Source: Streptomyces sp. H39-S7
GTDB lineage: Bacteria; Actinomycetota; Actinomycetes; Streptomycetales; Streptomycetaceae
Direction: 5' to 3'
NCBI RefSeq assembly: GCF_027158205.1
Contig: NZ_JAPVLU010000046.1
Span: forward strand, 1 to 64,000
DNA length: 64,000 bases
A model generated the notes under the pieces. That model had not been told where the DNA came from. It made no database searches and saw nothing but the letters and a program-made list of their open reading frames with translations. This document shows, one piece after another, positions 50,202-58,609 of the stretch (its first letter is position 1; every line of letters begins with the position of its first letter). Position numbers and translations under genes: made by a program.

Positions 50202-50924
50202 TCAGACGGCGGCCGGGTCCTCCTCGACGAGGAGGTTGCGGGTACGGCTCTGGTCCACGGGGATACCGGGGCCCATCGTCGTGCTGATGACGGCCTTCTT
50301 GATGTACCGGCCCTTGGAGGCGGACGGCTTCAGACGAAGGAGCTCGTCCAGGGCCGCGCCGTAGTTCTCGACCAGCTGCGCGTCATCGAACGACACCTTG
50401 CCGATGATGAAGTGCATGTTCGAGTGCTTGTCGACGCGGAACTCGATCTTGCCGCCCTTGATCTCGGTCACGGCCTTGGCCACGTCCGGGGTCACGGTGC
50501 CGGTCTTCGGGTTCGGCATCAGGCCACGGGGACCGAGCACGCGGCCGAGGCGGCCGACCTTGCCCATGAGGTCCGGGGTGGCGACGACGGCGTCGAAGTC
50601 GAGGCGGCCCTTGGCCACCTCGTCGATGAGCTCGTCGGAGCCGACGATGTCGGCACCGGCGGCACGCGCGGCCTCGGCACGGTCACCGGTCGCGAAGACC
50701 AGGACCCGGGCGGTCTTGCCGGTGCCGTGGGGGAGGTTCACGGTGCCGCGGACCATCTGGTCGGCCTTGCGCGGGTCCACACCCAGGCACATGGCGACCT
50801 CGACGGTCGAGTCGAACTTCGTCGCTGCGGTCTCCTTGGCGAGACGGACGGCCTCGAGCGGGGCGTAGAGCTTGTCCCGGTCGATCTTCGCGTCCGCAGC
50901 GCGGAGAGTCTTGCTGCGCTTCAC
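50202..50924 (-). CDS. rplA: 50S ribosomal protein L1
   Basis: L1-stalk protein involved in E-site tRNA release; in E. coli it represses its own operon. 240 residues; KFDSTVEVAMCLGVDPRKAD, LPHGTGKTARVLVFA and GPRGLMPNPKTGTVTPDV are diagnostic. It follows rplK by about 100 bp. Confidence 0.98.
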   Translation of the reverse strand: MKRSKTLRAADAKIDRDKLYAPLEAVRLAKETAATKFDSTVEVAMCLGVDPRKADQMVRGTVNLPHGTGKTARVLVFATGDRAEAARAAGADIVGSDELIDEVAKGRLDFDAVVATPDLMGKVGRLGRVLGPRGLMPNPKTGTVTPDVAKAVTEIKGGKIEFRVDKHSNMHFIIGKVSFDDAQLVENYGAALDELLRLKPSASKGRYIKKAVISTTMGPGIPVDQSRTRNLLVEEDPAAV

Positions 50925-51027
50925 TGCTGCTCCTCAATGGTGAGTGGAGTCGTGGTACGGACCGCGCGCGGCCCTTCCACAGACGTGCTTCGGGGTGGGC
51001 GTCGGCCCACCCCACTTTCTCGGGGCG

Positions 51028-51462
51028 TCAGCCCTCGACCGTGATGCCCATGGAACGGGCCGTGCCGGCGATGATCTTCGACGCGGCGTCCAGGTCGTTG
51101 GCGTTCAGGTCCGGCATCTTGACGGTGGCGATGTCACGCACCTGAGCGGCGGTGAGCTTCGCGACCTTCTTGACGTGCGGCTCGCCGGAGCCCTTCTCCA
51201 CGCCCGCGGCCTTGAGGATCAGCTTCGCGGCCGGCGGAGTCTTGGTGATGAAGGTGAAGGAGCGGTCGTCGTAGACCGTGATCTCCACCGGCACGACCAT
51301 GCCACGCTGCGACTCGGTCGCGGCGTTGTAGGCCTTGCAGAACTCCATGATGTTGACGCCGTGCTGGCCCAGTGCGGGGCCGACGGGCGGGGCGGGGTTG
51401 GCCGCGCCCGCGTTGATCTGGAGCTTGATAAGCCCCGTGATCTTCTTCTTCTTGGGAGGCAT
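51028..51462 (-). CDS. rplK: 50S ribosomal protein L11
   Basis: Part of the GTPase-associated centre, also needed for RelA activation and bound by thiostrepton-class antibiotics. 144 residues; the Pro-rich linker [20 protein letters not shown] is intact, as is the rRNA-binding C-terminal domain. Confidence 0.98.
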
Positions 51463-51554
51463 TGCTCTCTCCGGGTCCTAGTGAGAGTTGTTTCGCCTGC
51501 TAACAGGCATACCGCACCACGATAACGGGTATCGAGGCATGGCCTGAAACCAAA

Positions 51555-51589
51555 CAGGTCAGACCAGCTGAAAAAGCCGGTCTGACCTG
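51555..51589 (-). terminator. Terminator after nusG
   Basis: An 11-bp stem (CAGGTCAGACC with GGTCTGACCTG) extended by two pairs past one mismatch; an A-rich loop. 18 nt past the nusG stop. It separates secE-nusG from rplK-rplA. Confidence 0.7.
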
Positions 51590-51607
51590 GTCGGACGTGT
51601 AAAAAAC

Positions 51608-52519
51608 TCAGTTCTTCTGGATCTGGTCGAAGCTGAGCTCGACCGGGGTCTCGCGGCCGAAGATCTCGACGAGGCCCTTGATCTTCTTCGAATCCGGGTT
51701 GATCTCGTTGATCGTCGCCTGCAGCGTCGCGAACGGGCCGTCGGTGACGGTGACCGAGTCGCCGACCTCGAAGTCCAGTACCTGGACCTCGATCTTGCGG
51801 GCCGGACCCGTGCCGTCCGCCGCAGCGGCGGCCTCGGCGGCCGCCTCGACCTCGGGAGCGAGCATCTTGAGGATCTCGTCCAGCGTCAGCGGGTACGGGT
51901 CGTACGCGTTGCCCACGAAGCCGGTGACGCCGGGCGTGTTGCGGACGACGCCCCACGACTCGTTGGTCAGGTCCATACGGACGAGCACGTAGCCGGGAAG
52001 CTTGTTCTGCTTGACCGTCTTGCGCTCGCCGTTCTTGATCTGGGCTACTTCTTCCTGCGGCACTTCTGCCTGGTAGATGTAGTCCTCGACGTTCAGCGAG
52101 ACGGCGCGCTGCTCCAGGTTGGACTTCACGCGGTTCTCGTAGCCGGCGTACGTGTGGATGACGTACCACTCGCCCGGAAGAGTGCGGAGTTCCTCGCGGA
52201 AGGCGGCGACGGGGTCGATCGGCTCGGGCTCCTCGACGGCCTCGGCGTCGTCCTCGGCCAGCTCGGCGTCGGCCTCGGCGAGTACGGCGTCGGCCTCTTC
52301 GTCGACAGCGGCGGCTTCAGTTTCGGGCTCGTCCTCGGCGTCCGCCGCGTCATCGGTCTCGTCGATGGCGTGGACGGCGGCCTGCTCGGCGGCTTCGCCC
52401 GCGGCTTCATCGGCAGCCTCGGCCTGGTCGATGTCGCCGTCGGCTGCCTCGACGATGTCGAGCGCAGTGTCGTCGCCCTCGACGGACTCGTCGGCGTCGT
52501 ACACGTTCGGGTCAGACAC
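51608..52519 (-). CDS. nusG: Transcription termination/antitermination protein NusG with acidic N-terminal extension
   Basis: Binds RNA polymerase and links it to the ribosome through S10 or to Rho. 303 residues from GTG 52519, against 181 in E. coli. About 115 N-terminal residues are almost wholly Ala, Glu and Asp. The NGN domain starts at GEWYVIHTYAGYENRVKSNL, and the KOW domain has VGDSVTVTDGPFATLQATIN. An Ala/Glu-rich insert (about 225-240) separates the two. Streptomyces NusG proteins usually carry such an extension. Confidence 0.97.
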   Translation of the reverse strand: MSDPNVYDADESVEGDDTALDIVEAADGDIDQAEAADEAAGEAAEQAAVHAIDETDDAADAEDEPETEAAAVDEEADAVLAEADAELAEDDAEAVEEPEPIDPVAAFREELRTLPGEWYVIHTYAGYENRVKSNLEQRAVSLNVEDYIYQAEVPQEEVAQIKNGERKTVKQNKLPGYVLVRMDLTNESWGVVRNTPGVTGFVGNAYDPYPLTLDEILKMLAPEVEAAAEAAAAADGTGPARKIEVQVLDFEVGDSVTVTDGPFATLQATINEINPDSKKIKGLVEIFGRETPVELSFDQIQKN

Positions 52520-52590
52520 GGTGACTGCTTCTTCCTGACTTCAAGGGGTGGAACATGCGGAAAGGCGCCCCAGGGGCGTCGTCCGCAGGA

Positions 52591-52869
52591 TCATCCGAAG
52601 ACGTACGAGACGAGCTTCGCGAAGCCAAAGTCAATCACGGACACCAGCCCGATGACGACGACAACGAAGACAATTACGACGCTCGTGTACGTCGTGAGGT
52701 CGCCACGCGTAGGCCAGACGACCTTGCGGAGCTCCGCGACGATCTGCCGGTAGAAGAGGCCGAGACGGGCCAGGGGGCCCTTCTTTCCGCGCTTACCGCC
52801 GCGGCGGGCCTTCTTGTCCTGGGATGCGTCAGGCTCAGGGACCTCGATGGAGTCCGTGATTTCAGTCAC
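52591..52869 (-). CDS. secE: Protein translocase subunit SecE
   Basis: Small stabilising subunit of SecYEG. 92 residues from GTG 52869 with AGGTGAAG upstream. A basic N-terminal region (KKARRGGKRGKKG) precedes ELRKVVWPTRGDLTTYTSVV, the SecE signature, and a single C-terminal membrane helix. It lies between tRNA-Trp and nusG, the classic order. Confidence 0.96.
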   Translation of the reverse strand: MTEITDSIEVPEPDASQDKKARRGGKRGKKGPLARLGLFYRQIVAELRKVVWPTRGDLTTYTSVVIVFVVVVIGLVSVIDFGFAKLVSYVFG

Positions 52870-52966
52870 TCGTCTTCACCTGACTCCGGGTCGTGGCCAT
52901 ACCGCGCCCGTCGCGCGGTACGGCGAGTGCAATTACCTGCCCGCATCCTGGTGAGGACGCGTGTAG

Positions 52967-53039
52967 CAGGGCCGGAGGGACTTGAACCCCCAACCGCTGG
53001 TTTTGGAGACCAGTGCTCTACCAATTGAGCTACGACCCT
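52967..53039 (-). tRNA. trnW: tRNA-Trp (anticodon CCA)
   Basis: A 73-nt cloverleaf on the minus strand: 7-bp acceptor AGGGTCG/CGGCCCT with one G-U pair, D-arm GCTC..GAGC, anticodon stem CTGGT/ACCAG with loop CTCCAAA, T-arm with GTTCAAG, and discriminator G. It lies just upstream of secE. Confidence 0.95.
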
Positions 53040-53091
53040 TTGAAGACGCCCCTCAACGTACCGCAGTTCGCGAGAGGGCCATCGACGGATG

Positions 53092-53121
53092 AGTGTACGT
53101 GTTCACAGGCCGGTCGTCGAA
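53092..53121 (-). promoter_or_regulatory. Candidate promoter of tRNA-Trp
   Basis: -10 TACACT (53097-53092) with TTCGAC 18 bp upstream (53121-53116). The start would be about 50 nt before the tRNA. Confidence 0.4.
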
Positions 53122-53142
53122 CGGCTCCGCCGCAGCCCCGCC

Positions 53143-53180
53143 GTCCACTCCGTAAACACGGGGGTGTCCACTCCGCAAAC
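53143..53180 (+). repeat. 15-nt direct repeat upstream of aspC
   Basis: GTCCACTCCGTAAAC (53143-53157) and GTCCACTCCGCAAAC (53166-53180) differ at one base and repeat with a 23-nt period, about two helical turns. They end 40 bp before the aspC start. Possible regulator binding sites. Confidence 0.6.
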
Positions 53181-53220
53181 CGCGGTGCCGGGGCGGTACG
53201 CCGTCTGGGAGCATGCAGTC

Positions 53221-54459
53221 ATGACCGCTGCCACTCCCCCCGTACAGTCCCCCTCCGGCCGACGGGTGTCGGCCCGCATCGGGTCGATCTCCGAGTCCGC
53301 GACACTCGCTGTGGACGCCAAGGCGAAGGCCCTCAAGGCCGCCGGGCGCCCGGTCATCGGCTTCGGTGCCGGCGAGCCGGACTTCCCGACCCCCGACTAC
53401 ATCGTCGAGGCCGCGGTGGAGGCGTGCCGCAACCCCAAGTTCCACCGCTACACCCCGGCCGGCGGGCTGCCGGAGCTCAAGGCCGCCATCGCCGCCAAGA
53501 CGCTGCGCGACTCGGGCTACGAGGTCGACGCCTCCCAGGTGCTGGTCACCAACGGCGGCAAGCAGGCCATCTACGAGGCCTTCGCCGCGATCCTCGACCC
53601 GGGCGACGAAGTCATCGTCCCGGCGCCGTACTGGACCACCTACCCCGAGTCGATCCGCCTCGCGGGCGGCGTGCCCGTCGACGTCGTCGCGGACGAGACG
53701 ACCGGCTACCGGGTCACGGTCGAGCAGCTGGAGGCGGCCCGCACCCCGCGCACCAAGGTCGTCCTGTTCGTCTCGCCGTCCAACCCGACGGGCGCCGTCT
53801 ACAACGAGGCCGACGCCGAGGCGATCGGCCGCTGGGCCGTCGAGCACGGCCTGTGGGTGCTCACCGACGAGATCTACGAGCACCTCGTCTACGGCGACGC
53901 GACGTTCACCTCGCTGCCGGCGGTCCTCCCCGAGCTGCGCGACAAGTGCATCGTGGTCAACGGCGTCGCCAAGACGTACGCCATGACCGGCTGGCGCGTC
54001 GGGTGGATGATCGCCCCCAAGGACGTCATCAAGGCCGCGACGAACCTGCAGTCGCACGCCACCTCAAACGTCAGCAACGTCGCCCAGATCGCCGCGCTGG
54101 CCGCGGTCTCCGGGAACCTGGACGCGGTCGCCGAGATGCGGGTGGCCTTCGACCGGCGGCGGCAGACCATCGTGCGGATGCTGAACGAGATCGACGGTGT
54201 GGTGTGCCCCACTCCCGAAGGCGCGTTCTACGTCTACCCGTCGGTGAAGAAGCTGCTCGGCAAGGAGATCCGCGGCAAGCGCCCGCAGACCTCGGTCGAG
54301 CTCGCGGCCCTCGTCCTGGACGAGGTCGAGGTCGCCGTCGTTCCGGGCGAGGCCTTCGGCACCCCCGGCTACCTGCGGCTTTCCTACGCACTGGGTGACG
54401 AGGACCTGGTCGAGGGCGTCTCCCGGATCCAGAAGCTCTTCGGCGAGGCCCGCGACTGA
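53221..54459 (+). CDS. aspC: Pyridoxal phosphate-dependent aspartate aminotransferase
   Basis: Transfers the amino group between aspartate and 2-oxoglutarate. 412 residues from ATG 53221. Class I/II aminotransferase of subgroup 1-gamma type: N-terminal FGAGEPDFPTPDYI, cofactor residues in SPSNPTG (Asn188) and TDEIYEHLVY (Asp216), and Schiff-base Lys251 in VNGVAKTYAMTGWRVGW. Its place beside tRNA-Trp/secE is conserved in Streptomyces. A terminator follows. Confidence 0.93.
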   Translation: MTAATPPVQSPSGRRVSARIGSISESATLAVDAKAKALKAAGRPVIGFGAGEPDFPTPDYIVEAAVEACRNPKFHRYTPAGGLPELKAAIAAKTLRDSGYEVDASQVLVTNGGKQAIYEAFAAILDPGDEVIVPAPYWTTYPESIRLAGGVPVDVVADETTGYRVTVEQLEAARTPRTKVVLFVSPSNPTGAVYNEADAEAIGRWAVEHGLWVLTDEIYEHLVYGDATFTSLPAVLPELRDKCIVVNGVAKTYAMTGWRVGWMIAPKDVIKAATNLQSHATSNVSNVAQIAALAAVSGNLDAVAEMRVAFDRRRQTIVRMLNEIDGVVCPTPEGAFYVYPSVKKLLGKEIRGKRPQTSVELAALVLDEVEVAVVPGEAFGTPGYLRLSYALGDEDLVEGVSRIQKLFGEARD

Positions 54460-54481
54460 CCGCTCCGACCGCTCTCCTGTG

Positions 54482-54511
54482 ACGGGCTCCCGGCTGCTGC
54501 CGGGGGCCCGT
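54482..54511 (+). terminator. Terminator after aspC
   Basis: A 13-bp stem with one G-T pair (ACGGGCTCCCGGC with GCCGGGGGCCCGT), TGCT loop, followed by a T-rich TTCCTGCTTT. 22 nt past the aspC stop. Confidence 0.8.
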
Positions 54512-54584
54512 TCCTGCTTTCGGGCAAACCCCCGTTCGGTGAAAGCGGTACCGGACAGCGTCACCCGTACGGCAGGATCTTGGG

Positions 54585-55604
54585 ATGGCACGTGATGTCC
54601 GTCTGCTCCCCAAGGCCCATCTCCATCTGCACTTCACCGGCTCCATGCGGTCCGAGACCCTGCTGGAGCTCGCGGACCTGCACGGTGTGCACCTCCCCGA
54701 GGCGCTGACCTCGGGCGAGCCGCCGAAACTGCGGGCCACCGACGAGCGGGGCTGGTTCCGCTTCCAGCGGCTCTACGACAGCGCGCGCTCATGTCTGCGC
54801 ACCGCCGAGGACATCCAGCGGCTGGTCCACGAGGCCGCCGAGGAGGATGCCAGGGACGGCTCCGGGTGGCTGGAGATCCAGGTCGACCCGACGTCGTACG
54901 CGCCCCGGCTCGGCGGCCTCATCCCGACCATGGAGATCATCCTGGACGCGGTGGCGACCGCCTCCCGGGACACCGGGGTCGGGATGGCCGTCATCGTCGC
55001 CGCCAACCGCATGAAACACCCGCTCGACGCCCGCACCCTCGCCCGGCTCGCGGTGCGCTACGCCGACCAGGGCGTCGTCGGCTTCGGCCTGTCCAACGAC
55101 GAGCGCCGCGGACTCGCCCGCGACTTCGACCGCGCCTTCGCCATCGCCCGTGAGGGCGGGCTGCTCGCCGCGCCGCACGGCGGTGAGCTCGCCGGCCCCA
55201 GCAGCGTCCGCGACTGCCTGGACGACCTGCACGCGGGGCGGGTGGGGCACGGCGTACGGGCCGCGGAGGACCCGCGGCTGCTGAGGAAGCTCGCCGAGCG
55301 GCAGATCACCTGCGAGGTCTGCCCGGCGTCCAACGTCGCGCTGGGCGTCTATGAGAAGCCGGAGGACGTGCCGCTGCGCACGCTCTTCGACGCGGGCGTG
55401 CCGATGGCGCTGGGCGCCGACGACCCGCTGCTCTTCGGCTCCCGGCTCGCCGCGCAGTACGAGATCGCCCGGGACTCGCACGCCTTCACCGACGAGGAAC
55501 TGGCGGAACTGGCCCGGCAGTCGGTACGCGGCTCGGCGGCGCCCACGGAGGTGCGGGAGCGGCTGCTGTCCGGCATCGAGGACTGGCTGGCCCTGCCGGC
55601 CTGA
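54585..55604 (+). CDS. add: Adenosine deaminase family protein
   Basis: Hydrolytic deaminase of adenosine or a related nucleoside in purine salvage. 339 residues. Zinc motif HLHLH (His14 and His16), catalytic PHGGEL, RVGHGVRAAEDP and LGADDPLLF match the adenosine deaminase metal and catalytic motifs. The F-T-G-S after the first motif, and GADDP instead of the usual NTDDP, place it in a divergent subgroup, so exact substrate is open. It converges on murB. Confidence 0.85.
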   Translation: MARDVRLLPKAHLHLHFTGSMRSETLLELADLHGVHLPEALTSGEPPKLRATDERGWFRFQRLYDSARSCLRTAEDIQRLVHEAAEEDARDGSGWLEIQVDPTSYAPRLGGLIPTMEIILDAVATASRDTGVGMAVIVAANRMKHPLDARTLARLAVRYADQGVVGFGLSNDERRGLARDFDRAFAIAREGGLLAAPHGGELAGPSSVRDCLDDLHAGRVGHGVRAAEDPRLLRKLAERQITCEVCPASNVALGVYEKPEDVPLRTLFDAGVPMALGADDPLLFGSRLAAQYEIARDSHAFTDEELAELARQSVRGSAAPTEVRERLLSGIEDWLALPA

Positions 55605-55691
55605 GAGGCCGGCACGGCTGGACGGCGGCTTCACCGGCGGCCTGGTCACGAGCGCGCCTTTCACCGGCAGGCTTTTCACAGGCGGGCTTGT

Positions 55692-55736
55692 TGCAGCCGG
55701 GCGCTCTGCAGCCGGGCTCTCTACAGCCGGGCGCCG
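55692..55736. repeat. Three tandem 15-nt repeats at the end of murB
   Basis: TGCAGCCGGGCGCTC (55692-55706), TGCAGCCGGGCTCTC (55707-55721) and TACAGCCGGGCGCCG (55722-55736). The third overlaps the last codons and stop of murB. The sequence before it (55629-55690) has looser repeats of TTCACCGGC. Looks like local slippage duplication, possibly a variable-number repeat. Confidence 0.6.
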
Positions 55737-56776
55737 ATCATGACCGGTTCGTTGACGAGCGTGACGCCGAAGGCGGCCCGCACTCCGTCGCGGACCTCGC
55801 GGGCGAGGGCCAGCAGATCGTCCGTCTTGGCCTGCCCGCGGTTGGTCAGCGCCAGGGTGTGCTTCCCGGAGATGCGGGCCGGGCCGTCCCCGTACCCCTT
55901 GGCGAAGCCGGCGCGGTCGATCAGCCAGGCCGCCGACGTCTTCCGCAGCCCGTCTCCCGCCGGGTAGGCGGGCGGTTCGGTGCCGGCGCCGAGCCGGTCG
56001 TGCACCCGGCCGACGAACTCCGCGAACTCCTGCTCCGTCAGGATCGGGTTGGTGAAGAACGAACCCGCCGACCAGGTGTCGTGGTCGGCCGCGTCGAGCA
56101 CCATGCCCTTGCCCGCGCGCAGCTCCAGCACCGTCTTCCTGGCGGTGCTGACGGGGACCCGGTCACCGGCCTCCACGCCCAGGGCGCGCGCCATTTCCGC
56201 GTACTTGACCGGCGCCGACAGCCCGCCGGCGTCCTCGAGCCCGAACCGCACGCGCAGCACCACATAGCGCTCCGGGTCGGCCTTGAAGCGGCTGTCGCGG
56301 TAGGCGAAGCCGCAGTCGGCGGCGGGGATGGTCACCGTCTCCCGGTCGCGGCGGTCGTACGCGACGACCTCGGTGACCGTCGCCGACACGTCCTGCCCGT
56401 ACGCCCCCACGTTCTGGATCGGCGTCGCCCCGGCGGATCCGGGGATCCCGGCCAGGCACTCGATGCCGGCCAGGCCCGCCTCGACGGTCCGGGCAACCGC
56501 GTCGCTCCACACCTCACCGGCGGCCAGTTCCAGCGCGGTGCCGTCGAGGGTGAACCCCGTGGTGGCGATGCGCAGCGCGGTGCCGTCGAATCCGGCGTCC
56601 CCGATGACGAGGTTGCTGCCGCCGCCGATCACCAGGAGCGGCGTGCCGGCGCGGTCCGCCTTGCGGACCACCTCGACGACTTCCGCGTCGGTGGTGGCCG
56701 TCACGAGGCGGGCGGCGGGGCCGCCGAGCCGGAAGGTCGTCAGGGGGGCGAGGGGGGTGTCATGGGTTACCTGCAC
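55721..56776 (-). CDS. murB: UDP-N-acetylmuramate dehydrogenase
   Basis: Reduces UDP-GlcNAc-enolpyruvate to UDP-MurNAc with FAD and NADPH for peptidoglycan. 351 residues from GTG 56776, the usual Streptomyces length; GTG 56785 is an alternative. FAD motif VIGGGSNLVIGD, GIPGSAGATPIQNVGAYGQ, catalytic Ser in GSFFTNPIL, and the C-terminal NEPVMIG with the catalytic Glu. Its start lies only 22 bp from a MITE-like element, so the native promoter may have been displaced. Confidence 0.96.
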   Translation of the reverse strand: MQVTHDTPLAPLTTFRLGGPAARLVTATTDAEVVEVVRKADRAGTPLLVIGGGSNLVIGDAGFDGTALRIATTGFTLDGTALELAAGEVWSDAVARTVEAGLAGIECLAGIPGSAGATPIQNVGAYGQDVSATVTEVVAYDRRDRETVTIPAADCGFAYRDSRFKADPERYVVLRVRFGLEDAGGLSAPVKYAEMARALGVEAGDRVPVSTARKTVLELRAGKGMVLDAADHDTWSAGSFFTNPILTEQEFAEFVGRVHDRLGAGTEPPAYPAGDGLRKTSAAWLIDRAGFAKGYGDGPARISGKHTLALTNRGQAKTDDLLALAREVRDGVRAAFGVTLVNEPVMIGARL

Positions 56777-56797
56777 GCCGTCCACCCTACGGGGACG

Positions 56798-57002
56798 CTC
56801 GGGTCTGCCTTCACGGTGGCGGCGTGCGCCCGGAGGGTGGGCCCGGCGGCGTCTGGTGCGTGCGATGGCAAGGCGGAGGGTCGCCCCGGTACTGGGTGTA
56901 CCGGGGCGAGCCCGACAACTGGGGGCACCCCCAGCGGTAGCTGGGGGACAGCGTGCGTGCCAGGCGTCGCCGGGCAGGCGTCACTGTGAAGGCAGACCCG
57001 AG
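56798..57002. mobile_element. MITE-like 205-bp element with terminal inverted repeats
   Basis: The ends are CTCGGGTCTGCCTTCAC (56798-56814) and its exact complement (56986-57002); pairing extends to 20 of 21 positions and continues imperfectly inwards (CCCGGCG..CGT.TGG). The direct repeat GGGGAC flanks both sides (56791-56796, 57003-57008). Internal hairpins are present (12-bp stem 56881-56909; CCCCCAG/CTGGGGG). No coding capacity. Classed as a non-autonomous element by structure only. Confidence 0.65.
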
Positions 57003-57047
57003 GGGGACCGGTGATCCGGTCCCCCTGAGGCGTCGCCCGGTCGCCGG

Positions 57048-58505
57048 TCAGGCGACCGGCTCCAGGATGCGCTGCGACTCGGCGTCGGCGGTGGCCGTCG
57101 CCCTGGGCCGCCTCGGGATGAGCACCGCGGCGACCGCCGCGAGGCCGACGGCGGCGGCACCGACCCACAGTGCGGGCACCAGGCCGTCCACGTAGCGGGT
57201 GGCGGACTCGTAGCCGCCCTGGGCGGAGAAGACGGAGGCGAGGATCGCGACGCCGAGGGCGCCGCCCAGCTCCCGCAGCGCGTTGTTGGCGCCGGAGGCG
57301 ATGCCCTGTTCCTCGGCGCGGACGCTGGACATCACGACGTTGGCGGTGGGGCCGAAGTACATCGCCATCCCGATGCCGCTGACGATCAGCGCGGGCAGCT
57401 GGGCCGCGTAGGAGACGTCGGTGGTGACGACGAGGGCGAAGAGCCCGAGCCCGACGGCCTGCAGGGCCAGTCCGGTGGCGATGATCGGGCGGCCGCCGAT
57501 GCGGTCGGAGAGGATGCCCGCGATGGGCGAAACGATCATCGGCATCGCCGTCCAGGGGAGCATCCGGACGCCGGCCTCCATGGGCGAGTAGCCGGACACG
57601 TTCTGCAGGAACTGGCTGAGCAGGAAGATCGAGCCGAACATGCCCAGGAACATCAGCAGGCTGGCGGCGTTCACCGCGCTGAAGGCGCGGTTGCGGAAGA
57701 GCCGCATCGGCAGGATGGGGTGCGCGGCACGGTTCTCGTAGACGACGAAGGCGGCTATGAGAACCGCTCCGCCGATCATGCCGGTGAGCACGACGGGGCT
57801 GGTCCAGCCGTCCGCGTTGCCGCGGATGAGGGCGTAGACGATGCCGAAGAGGCCGGCGCTGGCGAGGGCGGTGCCGGGGACGTCCAGCCGGGAGTTCGGG
57901 CCGCGGCTCTCGTTCAGGCGGAGCCGGGCGAGGGGCAGCAGGAGCAGTCCGATCGGCACGTTCAGCCAGAAGATCCACTGCCAGGAGAAGTGCTCGGTGA
58001 GGGTGCCGCCGATGAGCGGGCCGGTGGCGACGGCGAGACCGTTGACCGCGCTCCAGATCCCGAACGCCATGCCGCGGCGTTCCGGCGCGACGGTGGCGGA
58101 GAGCAGGGTGAGGGTCAGCGGCATCATGATCGCGGCGCCGACGCCCTGGGCGGCGCGGGCGGCGATCAGTTCGCCCATGCCGGGGGCGAGCGCGGCGGCG
58201 GCGGAGGCCGCGGTGAACAGGCCGAGACCGACGGTGAAGAGCTTGCGGCGGCCGAACCGGTCGCCGAGCGCCGCGCCGAACATCAGGAGGACCGCGAAGG
58301 TGAGGGTGTAGGCACTCACCGTCCATTCCAGGTCCTCGAGCGCTCCGCCGAGGTCCTGGCGGATGGAGGGCAGCGCGGTGGTGACGACGAGGTTGTCCAG
58401 GCTCGCCATGAAACCGGCGAGGCTGGTGATGATCAGGGCCCAAACGGCGGTGCCGCGCCGGACGCCCTTCTCCTGTCCTGCCTCTTGCTGCTGGTGCTCC
58501 TGCAT
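57048..58505 (-). CDS. DHA2-family MFS multidrug efflux transporter
   Basis: A proton-driven drug exporter in the cytoplasmic membrane by family. 485 residues with about 14 membrane segments, the layout of the EmrB/QacA group. Motif A GAALGDRFGRRKLF, motif C-like GLAVATGPLIGGTL, and FSWQWIFWLNVPIG are characteristic. A TetR regulator gene lies just upstream on the same strand, with a dyad in the intergenic region, so it is probably induced by a ligand of that repressor. Confidence 0.92.
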   Translation of the reverse strand: MQEHQQQEAGQEKGVRRGTAVWALIITSLAGFMASLDNLVVTTALPSIRQDLGGALEDLEWTVSAYTLTFAVLLMFGAALGDRFGRRKLFTVGLGLFTAASAAAALAPGMGELIAARAAQGVGAAIMMPLTLTLLSATVAPERRGMAFGIWSAVNGLAVATGPLIGGTLTEHFSWQWIFWLNVPIGLLLLPLARLRLNESRGPNSRLDVPGTALASAGLFGIVYALIRGNADGWTSPVVLTGMIGGAVLIAAFVVYENRAAHPILPMRLFRNRAFSAVNAASLLMFLGMFGSIFLLSQFLQNVSGYSPMEAGVRMLPWTAMPMIVSPIAGILSDRIGGRPIIATGLALQAVGLGLFALVVTTDVSYAAQLPALIVSGIGMAMYFGPTANVVMSSVRAEEQGIASGANNALRELGGALGVAILASVFSAQGGYESATRYVDGLVPALWVGAAAVGLAAVAAVLIPRRPRATATADAESQRILEPVA

Positions 58506-58520
58506 GACCCCTCCCGGGGA

Positions 58521-58538
58521 TTAGTAATCAGTCACTAA
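58521..58538. promoter_or_regulatory. Operator-like dyad upstream of the MFS gene
   Basis: TTAGT and ACTAA with an 8-nt spacer, 16 bp before the start codon. The right part CACTAAC is shared with the site upstream of the tetR-type gene (59278-59286 region). Confidence 0.5.
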
Positions 58539-58609
58539 CTTTTGCGGATACACGAGTGCGGGCCAGTCCTCGCCCGGTCACCGGGGGCCCGAGGGCCCGT
58601 TCCGGTGCG

